DNA from: Amycolatopsis solani
GTDB lineage: Bacteria; Actinomycetota; Actinomycetes; Mycobacteriales; Pseudonocardiaceae
Reading direction: 5' to 3'
Assembly (NCBI RefSeq): GCF_033441515.1
Contig: NZ_JAWQJT010000001.1
Location: 2,356,001-2,420,000, forward strand
DNA length: 64,000 bases
Positions 1-8,318 of the stretch are shown here, piece by piece. The position numbers were made by a program, and so were the translations under genes. Under the pieces are notes generated by a model. It was not told the origin of the DNA. It searched no databases and was given only the letters and a program-made list of their open reading frames with translations. Each line of letters begins with the position of its first letter. Position 1 is the first letter of the stretch.

Positions 1-1
1 G

Positions 2-598
2 GTGTCCGAACGCGACGAGGTCGCCGACTACGCCCAGCGGATCACCGGCGAGACCACCCGGCTCTCCGCGATGGTCGGCGACCTGTTCGAGCTCTCGCGG
101 ATCACGGCGGGCGCCCTCGAGCTCACCATGTCCGCGGTGCCGCTGCGGGACGTCGTCAGCGACGCCGTCGCCGCCCAGTCGCCGGTCGCCGAGCGGAAAC
201 GCGTTCGGGTGCTCGCCAACGCCTCGACCTGGCCCGTCGTGACCGGGAGCGACCCGGAACTGGCGCGGATCGTGCGGAACCTGGTCTCCAACGCGATCCG
301 GCACACCCCTCCCGACGGGACGGTCGCGGTGCAGATCGGCGTCGACGGCGACGAAGCCCTGCTCGCCGTCGACGACTCCTGCGGCGGCATCCCGGACGAC
401 GAGATCACCCGCGTCTTCGACGTCGCTTTCCGGGGGACGCAGGCGCGGACGCCGGAACGCGGCGGGACGACCAGCGGCGGCGGGCTGGGGTTGGCCATCG
501 CCAAGGGGCTGGTGGAGGCGCACCGCGGGAAGATCGGCGTGCACAACCACGGGCCCGGGTGCCGGTTCGAGGTGCGGCTGCCGCTGGCGATGTCCTAG
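2..598 (+). CDS. Sensor histidine kinase, C-terminal part (cut by window edge)
   Basis: This is the end of a membrane two-component sensor kinase; the gene begins upstream of the window, so the first GTG is not claimed as its start. What remains is the segment just after the phospho-acceptor His (the dimerisation helix ending in LFELSRI) followed by a full HATPase_c domain. The N box (NLVSNAIRHTP, near residue 92), G1-type motif (DDSCGGIPDDE) and G2 box (GGGLGLAIAKGLVEAHRG) are intact, so the ATP site should work. The layout is that of the EnvZ/PhoR-like class. The input domain and the partner regulator lie outside the window, so the signal is unknown. Confidence 0.9.
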   Translation: MSERDEVADYAQRITGETTRLSAMVGDLFELSRITAGALELTMSAVPLRDVVSDAVAAQSPVAERKRVRVLANASTWPVVTGSDPELARIVRNLVSNAIRHTPPDGTVAVQIGVDGDEALLAVDDSCGGIPDDEITRVFDVAFRGTQARTPERGGTTSGGGLGLAIAKGLVEAHRGKIGVHNHGPGCRFEVRLPLAMS

Positions 599-747
599 CG
601 GGCGGAGGATGGGTTCACCGCCCGCAGGGTCCAGACCACCGCGGCGCGGCGGCCTTCGGCTCGCTCGAACCCCGGCGGGAAGTCGAGGCGGAACCGGTGG
701 GCGACCCGGCCCGCGCGATCGCACAGCCCGGCGGGCAACGCGGCCAT
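595..747 (-). other. Possible remnant reading frame in the 320-base gap
   Basis: The stretch 599-917 has no convincing full gene. On the minus strand a 50-codon frame from ATG 747 to TAG 595 reads like a protein C-terminus (FPPGFERAEGRRAAVVWTLR). It is open upstream only to a stop at 802-804. It could be the remains of a truncated gene or chance; no family was recognised. No RNA gene, repeat or terminator was seen in the rest of the gap. Confidence 0.2.
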
Positions 748-917
748 GAGCTCAGCAGCCGGAGGCCGGGCAGCTGTGCGGCCGCGGTCGGATCCGCCGC
801 GCTACCGGTTCACCGGGCCGGTAGCGGACACCCCGTGACGACTTGCCGCCGAGCGGGGTACGAGTGCTCGTCGACGGCCCGGATGCTGTGGTGCTAGGCG
901 ACATCCGCCGGGTGAAC

Positions 918-1982
918 TCAGACCGGGTCGCGCAGCTCTGCCGTGGCGAAGTCGGCCATGCCCTTGTCGAAGCCGATTTCGGCCGTGAAGCCCAGTAGTT
1001 CGCGGGCGCGGGCGGGGTCGGCCACCACGTGGCGGACGTCGGCCGCGCGGGCGCCGCCGACCACCTGGGGGGCTGGGCCGCCGCAGGCGCGGGCGAGCTC
1101 GAACGCCAGGTCGCCCACCGTGTGCGGGGTGCCGGAGCAGACGTTCAGCGGGGTGACGTCGCCCGGTGGGCCGGGTGTCCTGAGGGCCAGGACGTTCGCC
1201 CTGGCGACGTCGTGGACGTGGATGAAGTCGCGCTGCTGGCCGCCGTCCTCGAGGACGCGCGGGGCTTCGCCGCGCACCAGCGACGAACGGAACAGCGATG
1301 CCACCCCGGCGTACGGGGTGTTCTGCGGCATCCGCGGGCCGTAGACGTTGTGGTAGCGCATCGCCCAGGCGCTGCCGCCCGTTTGCCGGGCCCACGCGCC
1401 GGCCAGGTGTTCCTGCGCGAGCTTCGTCGCCGCGTACGTGCTGCGGGGGTTCAGCGGTGCGTCCTCGGGCACGAGCCGCCACGCGAGCTCGGCCCCGCAG
1501 GACGGGCACCGCGGCTCGAAGCGGCCGGCGTCCAAATCGGACGCGAGGCGCGGTGACGGTGGCACGACGCCGTGCTCCGGGCAGGCGTACCGGCCTTCGC
1601 CGTAGACGACCATCGACGACGCCAGCACCAGCTTCCGCACGCCCGCCGCGTACATCCCGGCCAGCAGCACCGCCGTGCCGTAGTCGTTGTGCAGGGCGTA
1701 CGAAGGCGCGTCCGACGGGTCGACGCCGTGCCCGACCACCGCTGCCTGGTGGCACACCGCGTCGACGCCGTCCAGCAGTTCCGCGACGATCTCGGCGTCG
1801 GTGACGTCGCCGCGCAGGAACCGGTGCCTGCCGGTGTACGGCGGCGGCGTTCGGGAGCCGTGCGCCGTCGGGAGCAGGTTGTCGAGCACCACGACCTCGT
1901 CGCCGTCGTCGGCGAGCAGGTCGGCGATGTGTGATCCGATGAACCCGGCTCCGCCGGTGACCAGTACGCGCACACCGGCCAC
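918..1982 (-). CDS. NAD-dependent sugar-nucleotide epimerase/dehydratase with Cys-rich insertion
   Basis: An extended short-chain dehydrogenase of about 354 residues. It has the Rossmann NAD motif GGAGFIGSH at the N-terminus and the catalytic YAATK (YxxxK) in the middle. Between the central beta strand and YxxxK lies an insertion with CPEHG and CPSCG, which looks like a four-ligand zinc knuckle. From memory, dTDP-L-rhamnose 4-epimerase-like enzymes carry a similar insertion, so a dTDP-sugar 4-epimerase role is likely but unproven. The start is GTG 1982 or GTG 1973; neither has a clear ribosome site, so a leaderless message is possible. The frame stays open far upstream, but that part overlaps moaB antisense and looks like composition bias. 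Confidence 0.85.
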   Translation of the reverse strand: MAGVRVLVTGGAGFIGSHIADLLADDGDEVVVLDNLLPTAHGSRTPPPYTGRHRFLRGDVTDAEIVAELLDGVDAVCHQAAVVGHGVDPSDAPSYALHNDYGTAVLLAGMYAAGVRKLVLASSMVVYGEGRYACPEHGVVPPSPRLASDLDAGRFEPRCPSCGAELAWRLVPEDAPLNPRSTYAATKLAQEHLAGAWARQTGGSAWAMRYHNVYGPRMPQNTPYAGVASLFRSSLVRGEAPRVLEDGGQQRDFIHVHDVARANVLALRTPGPPGDVTPLNVCSGTPHTVGDLAFELARACGGPAPQVVGGARAADVRHVVADPARARELLGFTAEIGFDKGMADFATAELRDPV

Positions 1983-2096
1983 GCTAGGGGGCCGCACGGT
2001 GCCTTGCCGAGAGCGGCGCGGCCACGTCACCGGATCGTCAGAACTCACCCGGCACCTCCCACCGCCGTACGGCCGAAACCGACTACGGTGGGCGCC

Positions 2097-2597
2097 ATGG
2101 AACGGAGTGCACAACGGCTGGGCCGGGCCCTCGTGGTCATCGTGGACGATCGCGTGGCGCACGGCGAGCACGAGGACACCAGCGGTCCGCTCGTCACGGA
2201 GCTGCTCGAAGAAGCCGGCTTCATCGTCGACGGTGTCGTGGTCGTCGACGCCGAGACCACGGGTATCCGCAACGCGCTCAACACGGCCGTGATCGGCGGC
2301 GCCGACCTGGTGATCACCGTCGGCGGCACCGGGGTGCTGCCGCGCGACCGGACGCCCGACGCCACCGCCGGTGTGCTCGACCGCCCGATCCCGGGGATCA
2401 GCGAGGCGATCCGCGCGTCCGGCCTGGCCGCCGGCGCGGTCGACGCCGGGATTTCGCGGGGGCTCGCCGGGGTTTCCGGGAGCACCCTCGTGGTCAACCT
2501 CGCCGGGTCGCGGTCGGCGGTCCGGGACGGGATGGCGACGTTGACCTCGCTCGTGCCGCACGTGATCGACGAGCTTTCGGGCCTCGAAGAGGTGTGA
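2097..2597 (+). CDS. MoaB/Mog-like molybdopterin-binding protein
   Basis: A 166-residue MoCF_biosynth-fold protein, the usual length for MoaB/Mog. It carries the signature GGTGVLPRDRTPDAT that contacts molybdopterin and a following PGISEAIR segment. Family members adenylylate molybdopterin before metal insertion, but actinobacteria often keep a paralogue here, beside mscL and the galU-moeA block, whose role may not be cofactor synthesis. ATG 2097 is chosen because similarity starts there; the upstream extension of the frame is low-complexity. The next gene starts eight bases downstream on the same strand. Confidence 0.88.
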   Translation: MERSAQRLGRALVVIVDDRVAHGEHEDTSGPLVTELLEEAGFIVDGVVVVDAETTGIRNALNTAVIGGADLVITVGGTGVLPRDRTPDATAGVLDRPIPGISEAIRASGLAAGAVDAGISRGLAGVSGSTLVVNLAGSRSAVRDGMATLTSLVPHVIDELSGLEEV

Positions 2598-2604
2598 TCC
2601 ACCG

Positions 2605-3087
2605 TTGACCGGGCCGGGGATGGGCGAGATCGAGGCCTGGTTCGACGGTGTCCTCGCCGGGCGGATCAGCCGCGACGCGGCTGACCGCTGGGCCATGAAG
2701 TGGCTCAGCGACGACTTCGCCGGTCGGGTCGACCTCGACGAACATCAGCTGTGGGCGCTCGATCTGCTCGGTGGCATCGACCTCACCCACGGGCCGGGAG
2801 CGGACTTCCTGCACAGCCAGGAACAGATCAGCGGATGGCGGGACGAGGTGCGGGCACGCCGCTCGGCGTTCGCTCTGGAGTTATCAAAGAACGAGTCGTG
2901 GGACACTGGGGGTATGCCGGGCGAACAGCGGAACCCCCAGACCAGCAGCGAGCGGCGCCGCCGGGTCGACGAGATCTTCGGGGACGTCCTGCCTGAGACG
3001 ACCTCCGACGAACGCGATCCCGAGCGGCGCACCGGTCTCCCGGACGACTGGTACCGGGAGAACCGGCCACCGCATCACGACCGCTGA
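2605..3087 (+). CDS. Hypothetical protein, two-part
   Basis: Unrecognised, 160 residues. The first ~90 residues are acidic and probably helical (WFDGVLAGRISRDAADRWAMKWL). The last ~57 residues, from Met104, are charged and apparently disordered, ending in DDWYRENRPPHHDR. The tail has its own ATG at 2914 right after a G-run, so it could instead be a separate small protein translated internally. The TTG start at 2605 lies 12 bases after AAGAGG inside the end of moaB, suggesting coupling; ATG 2620 is an alternative start. The genes converge with mscL at 3092. Confidence 0.6.
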   Translation: MTGPGMGEIEAWFDGVLAGRISRDAADRWAMKWLSDDFAGRVDLDEHQLWALDLLGGIDLTHGPGADFLHSQEQISGWRDEVRARRSAFALELSKNESWDTGGMPGEQRNPQTSSERRRRVDEIFGDVLPETTSDERDPERRTGLPDDWYRENRPPHHDR

Positions 3088-3091
3088 GCCG

Positions 3092-3505
3092 TCAGTCGCG
3101 GCCGTTGTCGCGCTGGGCCTGGGCGCGCAGCAGGTCGCGGATCTCGATGAGCAGCTCGACGTCGGTGGGCTCGGACGGGCCCGGCTCCTGGCCGCGCTTG
3201 CGCCGCTCCTGCACGTGCTTCACCGGCAGCACGATCACGAAGTAGACGACCGCCGCGACCAGCACGAAGTTGATCGCCGCGTTGATCACGCCGCCGAAGT
3301 CCAGGAACGTGGCTTCGTTGTTGTCGAAGATCTGGTACCCGAGGCCCTTGGCGGCGTCCGTACCACCGATCGTGCTGATCAGCGGCTTGATGAGGCCGTT
3401 GGTGAACGCCGTGACGATCGCCGTGAACGCCGAGCCGATGACCACCGCGACGGCGAGGTCGACGACGTTGCCGCGCATCAGGAAGTCTTTGAAACCCTTG
3501 AACAC
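3092..3505 (-). CDS. mscL: Large-conductance mechanosensitive channel MscL
   Basis: Homopentameric inner-membrane valve that opens under hypo-osmotic shock. The 137-residue product has the family N-terminus FKGFKDFLMRGNVVDLAVAVVIG (amphipathic helix then TM1), a periplasmic loop, TM2 (INFVLVAAVVYFVIVLP) and a cytoplasmic helix ending LLIEIRDLL, as in the M. tuberculosis protein. The start is GTG 3505, preceded by AGGAGA at proper spacing; an upstream in-frame TTG has no such signal. It forms a minus-strand run with the SAF and FmdB genes. Confidence 0.96.
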   Translation of the reverse strand: MFKGFKDFLMRGNVVDLAVAVVIGSAFTAIVTAFTNGLIKPLISTIGGTDAAKGLGYQIFDNNEATFLDFGGVINAAINFVLVAAVVYFVIVLPVKHVQERRKRGQEPGPSEPTDVELLIEIRDLLRAQAQRDNGRD

Positions 3506-3535
3506 TTGCTCTCCTAGCAACCGGGCTGGTGGGGG

Positions 3536-4162
3536 CTAGCGGAGAGTAACCGTTACCGGACGCTCCAGTGAAATCGCCGCCACCCTCGTCGCGATCGCCT
3601 CCGGCAGCCGGAGCAGGACCAGGGGGCCCTTCGCCGCGGACGGCTCCTGATGGCCGATCGCCACGACCGTGGCCCCACCGGCCAGTACGGAAGCGGGTAC
3701 GCCCGCCTCCGGCGCCGCGACGACGTCCACACGGCTGCCCGGTGTCAGGAGTTCGGCGACGGCCGCGTCGGCCAGCCGGACCGGCACGGTGGCCGTGCCA
3801 GGATCACCCGGGGCGGGGATGGCGGCCAGCCGGACGTCCGTCAGCGGCTCACCGGCGCGGACGGCGCCGGCCAGCGAACGCCCGTCGACGAGGTCCAGGG
3901 AGCTCAGCGCGCCGGACGGACGTGCGTCACCGGGGAGATCGGCCAGCCGGACGTCGGCGGCGCGCAAGGACGCGCCTGCGGGGAGGTCGTGCGCCGCGAC
4001 GACGGTCGGATCCGTCGGCGCACCCCGCGCGGAACCGGGGTGGACGAACAGCAGCGCAGCGGCCAGCACCAGGCAGGCGGCGAGCCAGCGGCGGATCAGC
4101 CGCGTCCGCCGGCCTCGCAGCCGGGACAAGTCGGGTGGGTGGAACCTCGCCAGCACGTCCAC
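3536..4162 (-). CDS. SAF-domain membrane-anchored protein (CpaB/RcpC-like)
   Basis: 208 residues: a basic cytoplasmic N-terminus, one membrane anchor (residues ~26-43, WLAACLVLAAALLFVHPG), then an SAF domain (VAAHDLPAGASLRAADVRLADLPG) and a beta-rich RcpC-like tail. SAF proteins such as CpaB assist assembly of extracytoplasmic structures; in actinobacteria this gene is conserved next to mscL and fmdB and its role is not known. GTG 4162 follows GAGGGGG. No pilus genes are nearby, so a pilus role is not supported. Confidence 0.8.
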   Translation of the reverse strand: MDVLARFHPPDLSRLRGRRTRLIRRWLAACLVLAAALLFVHPGSARGAPTDPTVVAAHDLPAGASLRAADVRLADLPGDARPSGALSSLDLVDGRSLAGAVRAGEPLTDVRLAAIPAPGDPGTATVPVRLADAAVAELLTPGSRVDVVAAPEAGVPASVLAGGATVVAIGHQEPSAAKGPLVLLRLPEAIATRVAAISLERPVTVTLR

Positions 4163-4292
4163 GGTGCCCCCTCGGTCGGATCTCGTGCGACGGCGTGCCG
4201 CACAAGATCGACGTTAGGGAGCCGGACGGGCCGCCGGAAGGGCCTCGTCCGGTACCTGTGGACAACTGGGGTGTTGTGGACAACCCGCCGGC

Positions 4293-4607
4293 TCAGGAGG
4301 CCGCGGCGGTGGTTTTCGTCGTACTCGAGGAGGAGGATGCCGAGCTCGTGTCCGACTTCGACTCCGTCTTGGTCTCGGCCGACTTGGTCTCGGACTTCGG
4401 GGGCGTCGCGGCGGTGCTCGACGTCTTCGAGTCGCGCGAGTCGTTGCGGTAGAACCCGCTGCCCTTGAAGACGACGCCGACCGAGCTGAAGACCTTGCGC
4501 AGGGTGCCGGAGCACTGCGGGCAGACGGTCAGGCTCGGGTCCGAGAACGACTGCACGGCTTCGAACCGGTGGTCGCATTCTTTGCAGGCGTACTGGTACG
4601 TAGGCAC
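4293..4607 (-). CDS. FmdB-family zinc-ribbon protein
   Basis: A 104-residue protein with an N-terminal zinc ribbon: PTYQYACKECDHRFE and CPQCSGTLRKVF supply two CxxC pairs. A Ser/Thr/Lys-rich disordered tail of about 50 residues follows. FmdB proteins are putative regulators with no agreed biochemical function. GTG 4607 is chosen because AAAGGAG lies eight bases before it and the conserved sequence begins there; the in-frame ATG further upstream has no support. Part of the conserved block from mscL to galU. Confidence 0.85.
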   Translation of the reverse strand: MPTYQYACKECDHRFEAVQSFSDPSLTVCPQCSGTLRKVFSSVGVVFKGSGFYRNDSRDSKTSSTAATPPKSETKSAETKTESKSDTSSASSSSSTTKTTAAAS

Positions 4608-4693
4608 TGACGGCTCCTTTGCTGGCACTCATCCGACCAGAGTGCCAACCCGATTGTGCTTGAAAACATTCCCCGAAAGCAATTCCAGGTTGC

Positions 4694-5284
4694 TCACATC
4701 GGCAGCTCGACCACGCCTCGACCCGGGGTCAAGGCGCCGGTCATCCGCACGTCGTGGGGCTCCCCGGGCAGCCGGTCGACCAGTTCTTCGTCCCGGACGA
4801 CCGCCAGCAGCGTCGCGCCGGCCTCGGCGAACACCAGCGAACGATCGTAGTGACCGGCGCCGCGCCCGAGCCTGACGCCCCGGCGGTCCACGGCGAGCGC
4901 GGGCACCAGGACCAGCTCGGCCGCCGCCACGGCCTCGACACCCAGGCGTTTCCCGCCCGGCTCGCGGATCCCGCGGAACCGGCTGGGCACGAGATCGGCT
5001 TCGCCGGTGTACTCGGCCCACTCGAGCGGTCCCGGTTCGGGCTGGATGACCGGCAGCAGCACCCGCGCGCCGCCGGCCGCCAGCGCGTCGGCCAGCGCCG
5101 CCGTGCCCGGTTCGGTGCCGAAGGGGAGGTACGCGCACACCGTGCCCGCTGTGACCTTCGACACCTCGGTGACCAGGGCCGACGCCTCGGCGGCGTGCGA
5201 TTCGGCGGTCTGGTCCGCGCGTGCGCGCTTCAGCCGGTCACGCCACTCCGCCTTGCTCAGGTGCTCATTGCCCAGCGCGTGCAT
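4694..5284 (-). CDS. 5-formyltetrahydrofolate cyclo-ligase
   Basis: Cytoplasmic ATP-dependent enzyme converting 5-formyl-THF to 5,10-methenyl-THF (folate salvage). The 196-residue length is normal. The family signature is present: an N-terminal basic helix (KAEWRDRLKRAR), the folate loop with YLPFGTEPGT, and the C-terminal [18 protein letters not shown] motif that binds phosphate. It is divergent from galU, with only 24 bases between the start codons, so both messages are probably leaderless or nearly so. Confidence 0.92.
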   Translation of the reverse strand: MHALGNEHLSKAEWRDRLKRARADQTAESHAAEASALVTEVSKVTAGTVCAYLPFGTEPGTAALADALAAGGARVLLPVIQPEPGPLEWAEYTGEADLVPSRFRGIREPGGKRLGVEAVAAAELVLVPALAVDRRGVRLGRGAGHYDRSLVFAEAGATLLAVVRDEELVDRLPGEPHDVRMTGALTPGRGVVELPM

Positions 5285-5290
5285 GACCTC

Positions 5291-5300
5291 ACGTTAGGCT
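5291..5300. promoter_or_regulatory. Back-to-back -10 elements between cyclo-ligase and galU
   Basis: TAGGCT at 5295-5300 on the plus strand ends eight bases before the galU ATG. On the minus strand TAACGT (5296-5291) ends six bases before the cyclo-ligase ATG. At these distances transcription would begin at or near each start codon, giving leaderless mRNAs. No -35 boxes were assigned; this is an inference from spacing. Confidence 0.35.
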
Positions 5301-5308
5301 TTGCGCCC

Positions 5309-6214
5309 ATGACGGGCGCCGCAACCTCCCAGACGTTCAGAACAGCCATCGTGCCTGCCGCCGGCCTCGGGACACGGTTCCTTCCGGCGACGAAGGCCGT
5401 GCCCAAGGAACTGCTGCCCGTGGTCGACACGCCGGGCATCGAGCTGGTCGCGGCCGAGGCCGCCGCCGCCGGAGCGGAACGCCTGGTCATCGTCACCTCG
5501 CCGGGCAAGGAAGCCGTCGTCAAGTACTTCGAGACGCAGCCCGAGCTGGAGGAGAACCTCAAGGCCAAGGGCAAGGAAGAGCTGCTCGAGAAGGTCCGCC
5601 GCGGGCCCGCGCTGCTCGCCGTCGAGACCGCCATCCAGGAGCAGGCCCTCGGCCTCGGCCACGCCGTCGCGCAGGCCGAACCGAACCTGACGCCCGAGGA
5701 CGAGGCCGTCGCCGTGCTGCTGCCGGACGACCTCGTGCTGCCCACCGGCGTGCTCGAGCGGATGAGCGCGGTCCGCGCCGAGCACGGCGGCAGCGTGCTC
5801 TGCGCGTTCGACATCCCCAAGGCCGAGATCTCGCCGTACGGCGTGTTCGACGTCAGCGACACCGACGACGAAGACGTCAAGCGCGTGCACGGGATGGTCG
5901 AGAAGCCGAAGCCGGAGGACGCGCCGTCGACCTTCGCCGCGGCCGGGCGCTACCTGCTCGACCGGGCGATCTTCGACGCGCTGAAGCGGATCACGCCGGG
6001 CAGCGGCGGCGAGCTGCAGCTGACCGACGCGGTCGCGCTGCTGATCACCGAAGGGCACCCGGTGCACGTCGTCGTCCACCGCGGCGGACGCCACGACCTG
6101 GGGAATCCGGGTGGTTTCCTGCGCGCCGCGGTCGATTTCGCGCTTGAAACGCCCGAGTACGGTCCATCTTTACGGGCGTGGCTGACGGAACGGATCGGGA
6201 CAGATCGCCCATGA
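5309..6214 (+). CDS. galU: UTP-glucose-1-phosphate uridylyltransferase
   Basis: Makes UDP-glucose from glucose-1-phosphate and UTP for cell-envelope and sugar-nucleotide synthesis. The 301-residue protein has the nucleotide-binding motif PAAGLGTRFLPATKAVPKELLP at the N-terminus, VEKPKPEDAPS in the sugar-binding region and GGELQLTDA near residue 230, all standard for bacterial GalU. ATG 5309 is where similarity begins; the frame is open upstream antisense to the cyclo-ligase, which is ignored. The stop overlaps the start of the next gene (ATGA), so the two are translationally coupled. Confidence 0.96.
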   Translation: MTGAATSQTFRTAIVPAAGLGTRFLPATKAVPKELLPVVDTPGIELVAAEAAAAGAERLVIVTSPGKEAVVKYFETQPELEENLKAKGKEELLEKVRRGPALLAVETAIQEQALGLGHAVAQAEPNLTPEDEAVAVLLPDDLVLPTGVLERMSAVRAEHGGSVLCAFDIPKAEISPYGVFDVSDTDDEDVKRVHGMVEKPKPEDAPSTFAAAGRYLLDRAIFDALKRITPGSGGELQLTDAVALLITEGHPVHVVVHRGGRHDLGNPGGFLRAAVDFALETPEYGPSLRAWLTERIGTDRP

Positions 6215-7488
6215 CGGAATCCCTCGACGCGGCACGGCCCGAAGTGGCCGAGGAGGAGGCCGAGTTCCGCTCGGTCGACGCGCAGATCTCCATGACGCTG
6301 GACGCCGCCGTCCGGCCCCGGCCGGTGCGGGTGGCGATCTCCGAGGCCCAGGGCCTGCTCTGCGCCGAGGAGGTCGTCGCGGAGCACGCGCTGCCCGGGT
6401 TCGACCAGGCCGCGATCGACGGGTACGCGGTGCGCAGCGTCGACGTGCGCACCGCTGGGCAGGAGCCGGTGCAGCTGCCGGTCGTCGGGGAGATCGCGGC
6501 GGGCTCGCGCCAGCCGCGGCGGCTCCAGCCCGGCCAGGCCGTGCGCGTCGACACCGGCGCGCCGCTGCCGACGCTCGCCGACGCCGTCGTCCCGCTCGCC
6601 TACACCGACGGACACCAGGCCAAGGTCACCGTGCACCGCTCGGTGCCCTCCGCGGGGTACGTGCGGCGGGCCGGCGAAGACGTCCAGATCGGCGACGTCG
6701 CCGTGCGCAACGGCGACACGATCGGCTCGGCGCAGGTCGGCCTGCTCGCCGCGGTCGGCCGGGCGAAGGTGCTGGTCTACCCGCGGCCGCGCGTGTCGAT
6801 CGTGTCGGTCGGCGACGAACTGGTCGACATCGACCGGACGCCGTCGGTCGGGCAGGTCTACGACGTCAACTCCTACGCGCTGGCCGCGGCCGCCCGGGAC
6901 GCGGGCGCCGAGGTCAGCCGGGTCGGCATCGTGCCGAGCGACCCGAAGCGGCTGCGGGAGATCGTCGAAGGACGGCTCCTGATGTCGGAGATCGTGGTGG
7001 TCGCCGGCGGCGCCGGCGGCACGACCGGCGACGAGGTCCACGCCGCGCTGTCCGACCTGGGCCGGATCGACCTGACCCGCGTCGCGATGCACCCCGGCTC
7101 GGTGCAGGGGTTCGGCAGGCTCGGCCCCGACTCGGTGCCGACGTTCCTGCTGCCGGGCAACCCGATGAGCGCGCTGGTGGTGTTCGAGGTGCTCGTGCGG
7201 CCGCTGATCCGGGCGGCGCGCGGGACCCGCAACCCGCACCGGCGGATCGTCGGCGCGCGGCTGCTGTCGCCGATCACGTCGACCGAGGGCCGGCGCGGCT
7301 TCCTGCGCGGTCAGCTGCTGCGCGACGAGGCCAACGGCGAGTACCTGGTCCAGCCGCTCGGCCAGTCCGGGGCGCACCTGCTCGCGTCGCTGGCCGAAGC
7401 GAACTGCCTGATCAACGTGCCGGAAGAGCTGACGGAAGTCGCCGCCGGCGAGCAGGTCCAGGTCACGTTCCTGGCGCAACGGGCCTGA
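6211..7488 (+). CDS. glp: MoeA/gephyrin-like protein, probable Glp
   Basis: A 425-residue MoeA-fold protein: N-terminal domains (FDQAAIDGYAV, the MoeA substrate-loop motif), the MoCF domain with GGAGGTTGDEVHAALSDLG, PGNPMSALVVFEVLVRP, and a C-terminal beta-barrel. MoeA inserts molybdate into the cofactor. In Corynebacteriales, however, the copy between galU and rimJ, followed by glpR, is Glp, which binds FtsZ and acts in cell division. The same order here (galU, this gene, acetyltransferase, GlpR/SepX-like gene) favours that role over cofactor synthesis. It overlaps galU by four bases and the next gene by one. GTG 6178 is a less likely start inside galU. Confidence 0.82.
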   Translation: MTESLDAARPEVAEEEAEFRSVDAQISMTLDAAVRPRPVRVAISEAQGLLCAEEVVAEHALPGFDQAAIDGYAVRSVDVRTAGQEPVQLPVVGEIAAGSRQPRRLQPGQAVRVDTGAPLPTLADAVVPLAYTDGHQAKVTVHRSVPSAGYVRRAGEDVQIGDVAVRNGDTIGSAQVGLLAAVGRAKVLVYPRPRVSIVSVGDELVDIDRTPSVGQVYDVNSYALAAAARDAGAEVSRVGIVPSDPKRLREIVEGRLLMSEIVVVAGGAGGTTGDEVHAALSDLGRIDLTRVAMHPGSVQGFGRLGPDSVPTFLLPGNPMSALVVFEVLVRPLIRAARGTRNPHRRIVGARLLSPITSTEGRRGFLRGQLLRDEANGEYLVQPLGQSGAHLLASLAEANCLINVPEELTEVAAGEQVQVTFLAQRA

Positions 7489-8156
7489 TGAACTCCGTGT
7501 CCGGCGTGTCCTACCCGGTCGAGAGCAGGCACCCGGGCTGGCCGGCGCGGCTCGGCCCGCTGCGGGTTCCCGCCGGCGTGGTCGCGATCCGGCCGGTCCG
7601 GCTGCGCGACGCGGGCGAGTGGAGCCGGATCCGGCTCCGGGACCGGGCGCACCTCGAGATGTGGGAGCCGACGGGCGTCGGCCCGTGGCCGGAACGCAAC
7701 GCCTTCTGGTCATGGCCTTCGCAGTGGGCGGCCCTGCGTTCGCTCGCACGGCGTGGTCAGTGCCTGCCGTTCACGATCACCCTGGACGGGCGACTCGCCG
7801 GTCAGATCACTGTGGGTAACGTCATCCGGGCGTCGCTGCGGTCCGCCTGGATCGGCTACTGGGTGTCGTCCGATGTGGTCCGCGGCGGGGTCGCGACGGC
7901 CGCCGTCGCCCTCGTCACCGACCACGCCTTCGGCCCGGCCGGCCTGCACCGGCTGGAGGCCACCGTGCGGCCGGAAAACGTCGCCAGCCTGCGGGTTCTC
8001 ACGAAGGCCGGCTACCGGCAGGAGGGGCTGTTCGAGCGCTACCTCGACGTCGCCGGCGCCTGGCGGGACCACTACTGCTTCGCCGTCACGCGCGAGGAGA
8101 CCGGGCCCGGGCTGGTGTCCCGGCTGGTCGCGGCGGGCCGCGCCGACTACGCCTGA
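7488..8156 (+). CDS. RimJ-type GNAT N-acetyltransferase
   Basis: A 222-residue GNAT enzyme that would transfer acetyl from acetyl-CoA to a protein N-terminus or small amine. The RimJ/RimL pattern is clear: IRPVRLRDAGEWSRIRLRDRAHL near the N-terminus, GYWVSSDVVRGGVATAAVALVTDHAF as the acetyl-CoA loop (degenerate RxxGxA), then LHRLEATVRPENVASLRVLTKAGY. The start overlaps the preceding stop (TGATG), so it is co-translated with the Glp-like gene. Its substrate is unknown; conserved neighbourhood suggests a division or ribosome-linked target, which is inference. Confidence 0.88.
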   Translation: MNSVSGVSYPVESRHPGWPARLGPLRVPAGVVAIRPVRLRDAGEWSRIRLRDRAHLEMWEPTGVGPWPERNAFWSWPSQWAALRSLARRGQCLPFTITLDGRLAGQITVGNVIRASLRSAWIGYWVSSDVVRGGVATAAVALVTDHAFGPAGLHRLEATVRPENVASLRVLTKAGYRQEGLFERYLDVAGAWRDHYCFAVTREETGPGLVSRLVAAGRADYA

Positions 8157-8318
8157 CCGTGATTACCCACCTGGGTCAGTAGCCGCGTTACCACATGCTG
8201 TGAGATTCACCTAATCCGGTGAGGCATTTCCGTGATCGAACCCGGCGAGCCTCCGCCCGATCTGTTACTCCTGTGACTAGCGTGATTTCAGGTGAAGGAT
8301 CGGGGGAGGTGACGGGAG

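Noticed and set aside
2097..2696. N-terminal extension of the epimerase frame across moaB
   Set aside because: The extension is antisense to a clear MoaB-family gene and the Rossmann motif begins only after GTG 1982/1973.
6211..7488. Calling the MoeA-like gene a dedicated molybdenum-cofactor enzyme
   Set aside because: Fold alone allows it, but the order galU, moeA-like, rimJ-like, glpR/sepX-like matches the cell-division locus, and no other moa/moe genes except the moaB paralogue are near.
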